Below, piece after piece: positions 37,051 to 51,000 of a DNA stretch of 64,000 nt. Position numbers and translations under genes: made by a program. Source of the DNA: Trichoplax sp. H2. Lineage: Eukaryota > Placozoa > Uniplacotomia > Trichoplacea. The stretch spans positions 62,001 through 126,000 of the forward strand of contig NOWV01000061.1 of NCBI GenBank assembly GCA_003344405.1. The letters are read 5' to 3'. The notes beneath the pieces are model-generated. The model had not been told where the DNA came from. It did no database searches and saw nothing but the letters and a program-made list of their open reading frames with translations. Each line of letters opens with the position of its first letter. Within the stretch, counting starts at the first letter, position 1.

Positions 37051-40000
37051 ATTGTTTAGGAATGCTTTACTTGCTTACATTTAGTTATCAAAAATGCAAC
37101 GTTCCAATAAAGTTGATTATCAAGGATGCTTCAAGCAAAGTGATTAAGCGATCAAGTTCCTATTTATATATGCTCTTTTAGGGCAGAAACTGTCAATATA
37201 AATAGATGGATTTGTTGATAATGCTATTGTTGCCCATGATTATTGCATAGAGACAATTTATAGGGCGTGACAAAAGATTGCTAAAAAAATTATTTTTGAA
37301 TAGCGATAGATGTCTTGATTTCGTTTACTCTTTCTTCGTGATGCAATCAAATTTTTATCAAATTGGGCACCATCGGACGTAAGTTAAAGGTAGTCTGTAG
37401 TTTTACTTTGATACTATTATGTTTTTACAATGTTCGAAAAATTTACGGCTAAATTTGCACAATTGAATACAGTACAATTGAAGTAAATTTCAAAGTATTT
37501 GATGTTCGTATGACAAATCGTAATAGATTAGTTGCGGTAGATGAATTACGGCATTGATGCAAAACAAATCATTATCTTATGAAAGTTGAAACTAATTAAT
37601 GAAATTATATAATGCACGCGAAAATTTATCGTGATATTTAGCAGTCTAAGTAATATTTCTCCAATTGTTCTCATTGGTGCCTCATAAGAACACAAGTTTG
37701 ATAGCTACTATAAGATTTACTCAACCAATAATCTGGTATTACTAAACTTTTATAAACATTAAGTGGCTCGGAATTAAAGTTTCTGGATGCTATAGTTATC
37801 CAAATTAGGGCTATTATCATAGCTTTAAATAACTCCACCGTTAATATCAATACTCATTTAGCAAGGAAACAATTGTAATACAATCCTCGGCATGACACAG
37901 CAGATCTCATACAATTGGATCATCTAGCAACAACTGTCATCGTTATTAATGTACTCTCTCTTCTATTATTACACGTGACTTTCATTCTCATAATTATTAT
38001 GGCATAATAAAGTGATCAAGAAGGAGAAAAATTAGTTATTGACGTATATAAAACTCTAATTTTGGGGTCGATTAAGATAGCGATCAATAATTAGATACTA
38101 AATATAGCCTTGACATGGCCAAGAAAGATGATTATTTATGAGTAAAACTCCATGAATTTAATATTCTAACCGTGATATATAGATTTACTAAAATATAAAA
38201 TTAATCGAAAGCATATATTCTGTCGTTGGTATGTGATGTAAATAGGATAGTAACAATCGCAATAAAAATTTTTGAATATAAAATAACTAATTAAGAGAGA
38301 TGATGTCACAAATATCTCCTACTTGTGAGCGATTAAACTTCTCTAGTTGCTATTACTCTCGTTGAACACTGGCTATTATGGTCGAGGTTAGAACTACTAG
38401 AAGAGTTTTAATGTTATAAAATACTTTATTGGTATAAGTCCGGGTTGCAGGCCCGTCTATTACGATCGGAATTTGGAACTGAACAAGCTATTAAAGCTAT
38501 GGGATATACGTCGTACGTGTACTAGTTATAATGAATTTAGTGAATACTCTGATAGAAAGTTGATTCTTTCTTGTGATACTCTTGCACTATGCTTTTAACA
38601 ACTCATTTTATAGGTAAAACAGGATAAGTGATCATTTCGGCTAACCATGTTAATGTTCATCATTTTCAATATCTTTGTATTAACTATTAATAGTAAACAA
38701 GTTACTATTCACTGAAAGATCACTGCTTTTCGATTTTTTGGCGCAAATCATTGTTTAAATTCTAAACAATTATTTTACATAGAGTACAATGACATATATT
38801 ATGCTACCATTGATCACTATCAACATTGTAACTGCTATGATATCTTTTATAGCACGATTCGTAATTATTTCTCTAAATTATCTTAACGATGTTATATTTA
38901 TTTTATTCACAGAGACTTATTTATGTTCTGTAAGTTGTATAGAAAAAGCAAATGATATCTCTCTTAATCTATTTAATGTTTAAGAATTCACTACTGCTAC
39001 AATCACTAATTTGCATAGGGCCATAAATTATTGCTGATCATCACACTCAAGCACCTTAACACCATTATATAATTATTACTCCTGTGTAGCCTCACAGTAG
39101 TCGATATGAATCTGTGATCCTACCAATAATGGCTACTGTGCTATTATTAGATTATTAAAAATGCTAACTCTCATGTACGTTTTATAGATGATATCACAAT
39201 AACCGATTTCACGAATTAAGGTGATGTTGTAAAGAATATATTATTGATATGACGTTTGAACTGAATATTCCTAACTCACTATTTATCTTATTTGACTACA
39301 TATTCGTATGTATAAGTCTATATATGTATACCTATAGCATGTATTCAGCAATATTAAATCATATTAACTTCGGAGATTTTTATTTAAGCAAGGCCGCGTT
39401 ATAATTTTCATATCCTATAGATTTTAGTTAATAAATGAGTACAGAAATAACTGGTTTAATTACGGTATACGGTTATACGTTAAGATCTCATATTTGCAAT
39501 GGCAGGTAAAAATTATAAACTAAACAAGTCTATTAACTTTGTATATAGCGAGATTCCCTTAAATCCAAGATATAATTGTTAGAAGCATTTACACTGATAA
39601 AGCTCTATATACTGTATGTAGATCCGATTGTAATATTTAAAGGGAATCACATTCATTACTTTTAGCAAATAGAAAGAATTGAAATAGTAAGACTGTAATA
39701 AGGGTTTAAGATACTATAATTGATTAGAATAGAGCGCTTTGTAGCTATTTTTTGTCAGCCTTAAGGTTTGCTGAGAATGGTAAAAATAGTAGTTTTGCCT
39801 GTCAGAGTTAACGTACATGAGCTTTAATTCTCAATGAAATTATATTAAAAATAAGTTACAAGTCTTAGGAATGAATACTCTATCATGCGTTATAAGTTGC
39901 TTAATTTCAAGACTGGATTTAATTCACGGAATGAATAATTTTATTTAAATTAAATAAAGAAGCATATTAAGACATAGAACCAATTGTTTACTCTCAAATA

Positions 40001-40678
40001 AGGTAGTGATGTACAAAAGATTCATCCATATTAATTTTCTGGAAATTGAATTAGAACTGAATTGACTTTACAATGGAACATTACAACAAGTCAAGTACTT
40101 CTGAACTTGTATACATACACTGGATATCACTATTATCCATAAGAGCTGAGACTAACATATATAGCTAGCTTATAGTTGTATGACAACTGCGGTGGTTGAT
40201 GACATCTTTTCGAAATATCCTAAGAAAAAACTCTGTGGAATAAATTAATTCACTCACTCCTGCTATTTATACATATATAAAGATATCTATCTCCTTAAAT
40301 AAATCCTTTGGACCATATGGAGCACAAATAGGTGCTGTGACATAGACTTAACATAATCATTCAATATATAATAATTTCAGAAATGCTAATTACCAAGTGC
40401 TATGTTTAATAATATTATCGTAGCTCCATGGACGAGCACTTACCGTGCATATTATGAATTTTATTACAGCTATTGGTATACACAACAAAAGGTAAAAATC
40501 GTCCACTATTTGAGTTCTTCGATGTAGCTTTTAGTGCTTTAAATGTCAGATTTACGTATTTGGAATTACTTTTACTATGAACTCCCTTTGCTTGTTAATA
40601 AAATAAAAATAGAATTAATTTAGTTGTATGAAGTTAGCTTGGAAACAGATATGACCATATTAGTACTACAGTATCTTG
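37051..40678. other. Spacer between FAXC-like copy 3 and third ABHD gene
   Basis: About 3.6 kb without a supported gene. A short plus-strand open stretch at 38411-38524 and a hydrophobic open frame at 38789-38983 were examined and not accepted as genes. Confidence 0.5.
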
Positions 40679-43600
40679 CTATAGTTCATGTTGATACTTG
40701 AAAACCGAACTAATAAATTCAGCGAAAATTTTATCAGAATAAGTTGGACCGAATGGAAATAGTCCTTCCATAAACCCAATATGACCACCATACTTAGTTA
40801 CTACTAATGCTAGAGGAGTTTCTGCGTTGCATTTATTAACAGGAATCGCTATAAGAAAATGCATTTATGGAAAATTAACTTTTAGTTTAGGGAAAAACAT
40901 CGAGATCGTGAAAGAATTGATCAGATATAACTGGGATTATATCATAATATTTTTATATACCATCATGAGGCGAAAAAGGATCGTCCTTTGAATTAATGCA
41001 TAAAACTGGTATCGTAAGATTGGATAATTTTTTACTAGGGGATCCAGCCATATGATATTCCTCCATGTCAGAGAATCCAAAGACTGGTAGCTTATAATGC
41101 TGGTCAATTTCCCTCATTGAGTTCGCCTACATAAATCATGTTAAAATATTAATAGTTAGCTTTCATTATTTAAATTTTTGCTATCTAGTATCATATTAGA
41201 TAGAGAATCGTTACAGCAGTGCAATAGTTTATTTGTTCTACCCTATAGACTTCGTCTAAGTTAAATGAATGTTGTTCTCTTATAGATAGCAGAAAGTCTT
41301 CATTTCTGATTGTATATAAAAATAATTAGTTAAAATTCTGAAATTTATCTAGAAAGACCATTATAATACGACATAAGCTACATGATTCATAAATAAGTAT
41401 CGTAAATTAGGCTGCAAATGCAATACTAGGACTTACTTTTTAAACATTTTCTGCAACCTACGTGTACAATGGCGGTTGTATAATATTTGATTGACCGGCT
41501 GTTCTAAAGAATCCATCGATTTAGCAATGTCCCAACCTGCTGAAGATACATATGCTGCTACAATGGGTTTGGATGCTTGATCTTTAGCTAGGTAATTTAG
41601 CAGGATAATCCTAAATATCGTGCAGATTAGATTAAGTATGTTAGCGTAAATCTATCATCTAGTACCAGTATTTACAAATAAACAGATAATTCGGTTTCAT
41701 TGTATCGAATTGATCAGTATAAATGGAATCTACTACAGATTTAATGATTAGTTAATAATATGATGATTATAATTATAATTTTTATTGATTAATTTATGAT
41801 CATTTACCCTCCTAATGAAACACCAGCAGCTATTAGCGGGGCATTTGAGCACCTCAATTTAACATGGTTAACAACTAATTCGACATCTTTTGAAAAAGGA
41901 GGACAAAATGTACGCGGAGTCTAATGTTGTAATATTGAGGGTATAATTAAATAGTTTGCTTAAATAATTATCACAAGATCAAGAACAAGTTCTAGAAAGA
42001 ACTGTAAGTGAATTCATTTCATTGCACATGAGGTTTAATGATACTGCAAATAAATTTTATAAGATAATGTGCTACTAATATCAACTTAGAGAACGTTTAA
42101 TTGTACTCTGTACTTAAAAATAATTGAAGGTTATTCTATAGGATTATCGATAATTTTGCAGTACATGTAATCTTTATTTTATGATCAAGTAACTTATAAC
42201 CGAAAAGTTGAATTAATGCAATACGGTACGTTGCGCCTGCCAATATTTTATTAGTACCTGTAACTGTGCTCCACCAAGACCGCGATTGTTAAATACTACC
42301 GCCCTGTAAGATTAGATTGAGAACTATGTTTAAAAAACCAGATGATTATGAGTCATTGTAATGCTTGTGTTATTAAACGTATTATAATAATAATGAATAG
42401 ACCAATGTGGGCGAAATAGCTACTATATTGATTACGAAATATGGAAGATAACTAATCCTTCTGTAAAGCTACACAAGTATTAGCATGCCATCACTTTATA
42501 CTATATTATAATTATATGTTGCTATCAGGGCAGATTAATTGCAGGCGTAGCCGAGCGAAAGAGTTAAAAATATTTTTGCTATGCATTTCTAACCTGTAGC
42601 CTTGCAAGTTTGTCAGATGTACCAGTTGTTTGATGTAATTAACGTGGCTATCACCTATAGTCGAGTGATTATAGCTTAAACTTTCAAAGTCAAAATGAAT
42701 TTAGACGATACAGTATAATCGCTAAATACCGCTTAAAGTGTTCTATAAACAATCGATTTTTATATGAGAATCATTATGACTAATAATTTTTACTTGATAA
42801 AAGATTAGTAATGAGGTGTTATACAGTGTTATAATAATAATTTATGACTTAAACAGATATAGCTGACAGGAAGAAATCGTAAGGAACTTCCTATCTAATC
42901 AATAACTACCTGTAAGACCAGGGAGAATCAAAACGGTTGGTTTATCTTTAGTTGTGTATTCTTCATTATTTGGGTCTTCTGACCAATCTAAATAGATTAG
43001 GCCACCATCATCCGTTATGAACTCCTCTCTTTAAATTGAGAATACGATATATTTAGGTGATTGCTATGGCTCGTATAGAATAAAGTACGTTAGTGGACTG
43101 TGGATGATGACGAGAAGGTGAAGTACGGTATTGGCTCTTATACCAATTACTAAAATTTGTTCGTATTGCCAATACTTTAGATATCTAATATTTTCAACTT
43201 CATTCTAGATAATTTATATTGTCAGAAAAAGAGGCAAAGAGTGCTACACTTACCGGTCCTTATTCTAATTATTTTTATTACATTGACGCTCACGAATTAC
43301 TTACTAGATACTCGTAGTTAAAATCAAAAATCTTCTGCTTAAACAATATTTTCAGCCCGATAAACACGACTGGCATAGTGTAGTCTAGACCGCTTAAAAC
43401 ATAAGTCTGATTCTGTGTTGACACTTACTCGAAATGGCGGAACAATACCGTACAGCTGGGAAGTATCCCCCATTTATTCCTACCATTTTTTTACCTTAAC
43501 ATAGGTAATTACGTACGTATGGTTTTAAGAATGTATACTAAAAGCCAAACTTGAGTAACGTAACCATTGTTGTAAAACTGATTAAGCTAATGTTTAGGAA

Positions 43601-44818
43601 ATGAATTAAGCAATTCCCAAAATTTTTGCTATATCATGTAGGGATGAGTCTAACCTTAAATGTTGAACATATCCTAATATTCTAAGCTGTCGGTCGATTT
43701 GTATTAAATAATGATGATAGTTTGGTAGTTACTACGGTTAATATACCCACCAATGTAAATTACTGTACCGATATGGATTGATTTCCTAGCAAATACTTGT
43801 AATAATTTAATTGCATGATAATTAGTGCTTTAGAATTGTGATCAAGTATTATCATCAAGGTTTTCGGAATGATGTCTATGTCAGTGGCTTTCAGCATGCA
43901 ACCACTATTTGAAACTGTAGTGGCTAAATTGTGGAGGAAGGCTATTTTAATATATCATATCGGAAATGATATAGAAATGAATAGCTAACTATTTCTAATA
44001 ATACAATAATTTAAGGCATCTAATCATGCAGATCCTCAAGCATAAGGCCAATATCAGATTTGAATTGCTAGATGGACAGTTGGTATTATTTTGCTAAAGA
44101 CACGCTTAGTTGATCTTGTAATAGTAGTTAATAGGTATCAGTACGTTCAAGCGCTTTATCCAGTAAGAATGAAGCAATATGAAGCAGTATTAAAGCGTTT
44201 ATAGGTATTTTAAGAGAAATAAAATCGAAATTTTACGATGGAAATAACGGCAGCCATAAAGAAATTGTCAATTGCAGTTACATTATTTAATAGGTTATTA
44301 ATTAATTTAAGTAACCACAGGACAGACGCAATTTTCTACCATTTACAGTTTATAACATGCTTCGAATTAATTTATTATTTAGTTAAAACTACTAGATAGT
44401 TCCTTCACTTATTAAAGGGTAAATCATCGTCACAAGTTAAGATTGATAAGATAAATAAAAATAATACGAGTGTGCTACAATAAACACAGAAATGGATTAA
44501 AGTAGCCTTATTCGATAGTAATGTATTAGAATTATACCTGTAATAGTTAAAATGTGGGTTTCGTTGTAGTAAGATTCTTAGTACTGTTTGTTGATGATGG
44601 TTGACCAGCCATGGAGTTGGCCAATAACTTCTTTTCAAGATACTTAAATGATTATCGATAAATTGATTGAATTTTCTCGATCTACAAATGATCTGAGGCT
44701 TGTGTACGACGGAAAGAAAGTAATATGAACTATAGAAGACTATGGTTACAGGAATAAGGAGATTTAGGTTATCAGTTACTAAGCAAGATATCGGTTGAAT
44801 GACTTCTGAGAAAAGCAT
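40679..44818 (-). CDS. ABHD1/3-like membrane alpha/beta hydrolase, copy 3
   Basis: Third ABHD1/ABHD3-type hydrolase, separated from the other two by the FAXC-like trio. Nine exons: 44538-44818, 42910-43028, 42594-42654, 42258-42303, 41808-41920, 41437-41610, 41242-41305, 40961-41126, 40679-40848, giving 397 aa and the same intron phases as copies 1 and 2. The start is the ATG at 44818 (MLFSEVIQPI); the frame is open to a GTG at 44893, but the paralogs support the ATG. A membrane anchor lies near residues 22-42, then SYWPTPWLVNHHQQT (the family's usual GxLQT is altered), ILPGLTGDSHVNY and VVFNNRGLGG. Triad: Ser204 in GVSLGG, Asp335 in DDPFSP, His364 in YGGHIGF. Introns 1 and 2 are longer than in the paralogs (intron 1 about 1.5 kb), which explains the larger span. 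Confidence 0.93.
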
Positions 44819-47800
44819 TTTTTTCTTATCAATAGAACTGCATGGATAGAAGATGTGAATGATATGATATACTACAATTTTAACTGGATCCACGTATGCT
44901 GATCATCTGCTCAAGTTGTGATTAAAGCCACAAACTGCTTAAAATCGAGTGATTAACAGACTTTGATTGTTCTCTTACAGCATAATATGTTGATCTACCG
45001 ATTTATTCATTCACACTAATAACCACGCCAAGTATGGAAAATAGTACGAAAAGGTAAGAGATTGCTTACTGATCTCAATAATGTTATGATTACATTGATC
45101 ATGTTAGGGTAAAGTTCCATAAAATGTAGTTATATAAAATTACTGGTAATACGGTATAGTTAATGGTAACTTTATATAACTACATTTTATGTAACTTTAC
45201 CCTAACAATCGTATTGCACAAAGGCTTGATTGATTTAGTTACCTGTACGCAAGTGCAATCAGAATATGTTTATAATAATTATATATATCTAATGTATGTT
45301 AAAGTTCGCTACTAGATTATGCTATAAAGTTCCGTTGATGAGGGGTATCATGCAGATGGGAATATTACAGGCTTCTAGGTATAACTAATATAAGAAGTTG
45401 TGATAATATAGCGACAGAGTGATGTTTACAGCGTACTACTGCGTAATAATAAAGTACAAGGTACGGTACTGGTATAGGGTAGAAAATGAGTTCTATTATA
45501 GCGTTTTGTATACGGACGGATATTGTAGGATATTATAAATCACAAAATAGCCGTATCATTGCATGATCACAGGGCTACTTATTTTAAGTAAATGATTAAA
45601 ATCGTTTCACCTCACCATTTATGCTACTTGAAGCAGTAATATCGTAGATTTTGAACTTCAGTACTTAGAAAACGCATTGCAAAGCCATTCTTTACTATAT
45701 ACTATTTTAATCAATCACGAATAAATATTTCATACCGTGATATATACCAATCACGAAATTCCAAATTTTAGAAAAATAAGGGCTTTATTGAATCTTATAC
45801 AAAGATTAACTACACAGCTCTACTCTAGCCGAATACTACTTCTAAAGACTTCTAGAACGAACTAACAGAATAATCTAAAGTTGCATGCTTTTATACTTTC
45901 CGTAGCATTCGCAGCTACAATCCGCATGGCAACCTTTTACCTTATTTTACACATAGTTAAATTATTCTTAGTAAGACTATTCTACTGCGGAGCATCATTA
46001 ATCCAATATGGATACGACTACAGTACTTACGTAGACATTATTCACACCAGCCAAAGTACAATGAGTTAACCATATCCTAATATATGATTTACAGTTCTAT
46101 TTTTACCTATAGCCATATTAGTAACTCAACAGCTTACTGTATATAGCCATCTGTACTCTAGCATAGCGTCTCTACCACTACAGTCTATAGTTACAGCTAC
46201 CAAATATCTCTTAGGATAAATATCTACCGTACATTATACTACACATGGCTAACAGTCTACAATCACAATACTAAGTTACATTACACTGTAGATATTTACG
46301 CTACAAAATTGTCTTATTATGCTGCTTAAATCACCTAGCAACATCATACAACTTTTTATTGCAAAATTTGTTTCCATCATCTCGCAGTAAATATCTATTA
46401 ATTTAATACAAGTTTTATGCTTTACTCTGGTTAATATGTACCCTTTCTTGACAACTAGAAATCACCACATTCCCATAGTTTGTGTGCCTAAATTAACAGA
46501 AAGATCTAGACTACTTTCGCTCAAATACTTCGGTTCATGATAATTAATTATTAATAAACGTAGACAATAATTACTTTCACATTTGCAATCGAACAGACAT
46601 CTAAAGGTAGTAAAAGTATTAATACTCGTGTTAGATATATACGCTTTTAAATCTTAGTACACGATGCAAATACACAGGCTCCTATGTGACCATTACCAAA
46701 AAATAAAGTATGTTCAAAGCAACAAGTAAATTTCTACAAAAATCCAGGATACTGTACGAAAGCTATCTTTATCTTATATAGATATTGTCACGAAGTGACT
46801 TTCACTAACTAATGTTTATCTTACTTTTATCAGGTAACATACTTTAGCATTTGTTCGAAAATACTGTTATTTGTGACGCTATATACATACTTTTACAGAT
46901 AAATGTATAGTTTTGTGATAATATCTATGTTCTGATAATTCATTTTTACGTAAATTGACTGGTCTTTTTCAATAAAGTTCGGGTTTAGTTTTATCTAAGA
47001 GAGACTAATAGTGTTACTATTCCTCCTGACGATAGGAGATCGTTAGTATTTAGAGTCGTACTTTAGGTAGATACCCGAGAGAACAATCTGGCAGTAGACT
47101 AGTAGCTGTAGTTATTATGTAATAATTCAAGTTTCACACGTTACAAGTTTCGACTAGTAACAATTCATATATATACAAAAAATTTCGACTACATTAGTGA
47201 AAGCTCCACAATCTTATATAATTACGATGCTTAAAAATTAAATGGAATTTTTTGACAATCGGCATAGAAATGAAATAAATTCCAGACTTTATAAGAAAAT
47301 TTTTAATTTGTGAAAAATCTAGGAAATAATTTATCATCAAGTTGAAAATAAGATTTTGCAACTGCGTTCCCCGTTCCACAAATCAATCATCGGTATGGTC
47401 ATCTGAAATTTCAGCTAAGCTGAAATGATAAATTTTATGTATTAATACGTATAATACATATAATAATCGATATGCCTATAATATTTGAAATTAATGTTCT
47501 TTTAATAACGTATCTTCTTAAAAATGAAACAATAAACACAGTTTCTTTTTTATTTCACTTATTACATAACTTATGCTCGTCTAACTTCTAAGGACTATCT
47601 CTAGAAAATCTCTTAACTATCCAAATTATTATAGCAATATTCACGATTTATGTACAATTAGTAACAGAATGATTTTCCTTCAAATACAATCGTATCTTAC
47701 CAATGAAGTCACAAAATCATATGTAAATTTACTATTGCACTATCAATTCGTAACTCTTGCTCCTAATTAAAGCGTCACAATATTAATCTTACAATACCAT

Positions 47801-48050
47801 TTATACCTCAGCATCTTAATATAAATATCTGGTTAGTCTTGCTACAATAGGTGCTGTAATCAACTTTTACAAATAGACACCTATACAATCTTACAATTAC
47901 ACATACAATTTATCTATTCTTGTATAATCTAACAATCTTAGTCTTGCATATACTTGGGGCTATATCACAGTTCCTTATTGCTTGAAGCAATTGATTTTAT
48001 GTCTTTCTATTATCAGAAGTCTCTTTTTGAGTCCCGTCACACTCTAATAC
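44819..48050. other. Spacer between third ABHD gene and SLC18B1-like copy 2
   Basis: No gene is supported. It contains the 106-bp foldback element at 45102-45207. Parts of 45790-46420 and 47600-47960 are poor in G on the plus strand, a local strand bias without an obvious cause. The open frame at 45881-46069 lies in that biased stretch. Confidence 0.55.
45102..45207. mobile_element. 106-bp foldback (MITE-like) element with TTAGGG-type ends
   Basis: Two 42-nt arms (45102-45143 and 45166-45207) are reverse complements with about two mismatches around a 22-nt loop. The outer end is TGTTAGGGTAAAGTT and its complement closes the right side. Such length and near-perfect symmetry fit a non-autonomous foldback or MITE insertion. 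No transposase is nearby and no convincing target-site duplication beyond the palindrome was found. It sits about 0.3 kb upstream of the third ABHD gene. Confidence 0.8.
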
Positions 48051-51000
48051 TCATTTATTTATTTTTACAATATCTTTCGCGATTTTTAGCTCCATCGAGC
48101 TGCTTTCATCATCATCTTTAAGATATGCAGGGTTTTCCTCTATTTCTTCAATGCTAGGCAACTTTTCGTATGTCCCAGAATCATCTATTACTTTAGTTCT
48201 ACAAAGAAGATATAGTATTTTATGTACAAGTATTTCGGAACCCTCATTTGTATATTTTTAATATTGAATAAGAACTTAATGTTCATTCATATAATAAAAT
48301 AGATAATACTTACGAATTTACTGATTGCCATTTCTTTTCAAATATAATGTAAACAGTAAAAATCAAGAGCTGAGGAAGGAAACAAAACGATATAGTATTA
48401 GTTTTTGGATATCGCAATGCGGCTTATTGCATTTAGTTAAAGGTAGATTACACTTCTTACCAACAAGAGAGTGACAAAACCAAATATCTAATACGAGAAT
48501 AAAAAACAACACATTTTGTAAGTATAACATTTGCTCGATATTTAAGCTAATAACGCCGAATTTATATAGTGAAATTATTTTAGAATTGAAATATCATAGT
48601 AGAAAGAAATAGGTAAATTATACTTATATAAAGTTTTAAGCATTTAGCTTAGTCATTATGTATTTTTCATGTAATAGATAAGAAAGTATTGAGATATATA
48701 GGTCCTGTATATTTTCATCAGATACATATTAATAATATAACTAAAATTTAGCGTGCAGTACCAGAATGTTAATTAGAATATAACAAGCGATAGTACCTAT
48801 ATTCAATAATTTTACTGTAACGATACTTTCAAGTTTCATCGAAAACATGCAGTATTGTAATGTGGGATTTTACTAAATATATAGCGGTATATGATGAATC
48901 GGATGATATATACTGTATCTAAATGAACGATTCACTTACCGAAGCTGTCCATGAATAACCTATCGTTGGAATAGAAGTTAAAGTAGATCCGACACTTGGG
49001 CCACAGATCATTCTGAAATAGAGTAGATTGATTAGTAATTTTTATCGCAGATCTTCCTAAACTTCTACGGTTGAAGTAAACAATTGTATGTTAATCGCCC
49101 ACCCTAATGAGCGTGAGATCTGAAGTAATCCAGATACCGAGGAATATACACCAAGGTCATCTCCGATATCGGTTTTACTATTATTTAAGGGAATATTAAT
49201 AAATCTGTTAGAAACATATTTTAAAATTTATTGTATTTAAATCTATTTTATTTTCTGATTGATATAGCTTATGAGTTGCAGTTACTAGCACAATTTTTAC
49301 TTGCACTTAAAGAAATTTGTCGTTTACACTATAGCTAAAGAGAATTGTTAAAATAAATCTTTTGAATGCTACTTTGAATTTTGAGCTAATATTATTCTTT
49401 AAAAGAAACAATGATTGATGATATTGTGAGGGTTTTATGTGATTAAGTAGCTAACCTCGCGTATTGCACCACCTCAGCACTGACTGGCATCATTACTGCA
49501 CCAAGGCTGACACCAATTATGGAAGTACCAACTATAAAATGCCACAATTTGCTATGTGGAAGATGGTTATATGAATTAGATATGTAATAAATGAATATAC
49601 AGTAGACAATCGATCATATTGCGGAATTAGCAGATGAATATTACGTGTATTTTAGAAATTATCATATCTAATATTTGTAATCTAGTGAAATGACGAAATT
49701 AGCAAATATGACAACTCTTACGGTTGAATGTGCCAGTATGGAAAAGATGCATTAAGCTGTAGCCCTACTACAGCTAGGAATAATCCAGATATAATAAATT
49801 TTCGATAGCCCTAGCAATAAACTAAAATTGTTACAATTCTAAATGTCTGTTGTGTCTAAATATACTAAAATTTTGTTATTTTTATGCACTGATATTTACT
49901 CATATCGAGCGGTATATGATTTAAATGATAATATAAGAACCACTGTAAATGGTACGTTTTTATAATTCTATAATTAATGGAAGATATTGCAATGTGAGCT
50001 TACAAAATATTCAGCAGCGAAGCCAACAATCATGCCAGTTATTGCGTAGAAAACCGCTATTAGCAATAATATTGTCGCTGATTTCACGATACCCACATGA
50101 AACTATACAAAGAAGTTAACGGTATGATTAATCATTAATATTTATCAGCTTATAATGCATGTTAATTATGCATTACTTCTATTAAGAATCGCCTTAATTG
50201 AGGATTCGAGGTTCAGAACGTAAAGTTAATATCATTTATCATAGTTATATATAATCTATATCTACAGAGTATGTTATCCTTTTAGTATTGCTTGAACAAG
50301 TATAGATACTAGATGCTTTAAGATTAGTTAATATGACTTCGCAATTACGATACGTCCATTAAAGAACGGCTAGTATAAGATGACGAGTGAAGATTATATT
50401 ACTCGTAATTTAAAAGAGATAACTCCAAGCTTACGATTTTCAAATACACAGAATAGTTAGTTTCCAAAAAAGATTGAGTTGATACGGAAATAAATACTCC
50501 TAAACCTATCGTATATTAATAGAAGTTAAATTTAGATATAACTATGTATTGGCTAAAAGAAAATATTATCTACTCTACTCATATACCTTTAATTCGTGTA
50601 TTATATAATTCAATCATTTCATAGCTTACATAATAAGATAATATAAGGACTTTTAGCTAACTTAATCATTGACTTCCACGGCGCTGCACGCTTATCTTTT
50701 AGAAATAAATTGCAAATTTAATTGATTTTAGCATTGAAATCATACATAAAGTAATAATCTATACTATCAATTAATTCTACTGATACTTAATTAGGAGTTG
50801 TTCTTGAACTCACCACCAACATTTGGTAGAACACAAGTGGCTAAAGATGCAGCTACAATTGTAATACCGCCTATAACATTATACGGTAAAGGGTATCCGC
50901 CAGCCTAGTGTTTTAAATGCAAGTAATCGAATTATTCAAGTTAGTCTTAAAAAATTATAACATCGCACAAGCCAACACAATTAGCTTTAAGTTAGAAGAT

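Noticed and set aside
38440-38475. GGTTGCAGGCCC segment resembling a tRNA T-arm
   Set aside because: No cloverleaf could be formed around it.
38789-38983. Hydrophobic 64-codon open frame
   Set aside because: A+T-rich DNA readily encodes Ile/Leu/Phe strings; no splice signals or conservation cues.
44819-44893. N-terminal extension of ABHD copy 3
   Set aside because: It would need a GTG start; the ATG at 44818 aligns with the starts of the two paralogs.
45102-45207. Interstitial telomere tract
   Set aside because: Only one TTAGGG unit occurs at each end and the rest of the element is unrelated, so it is better described as a foldback element.
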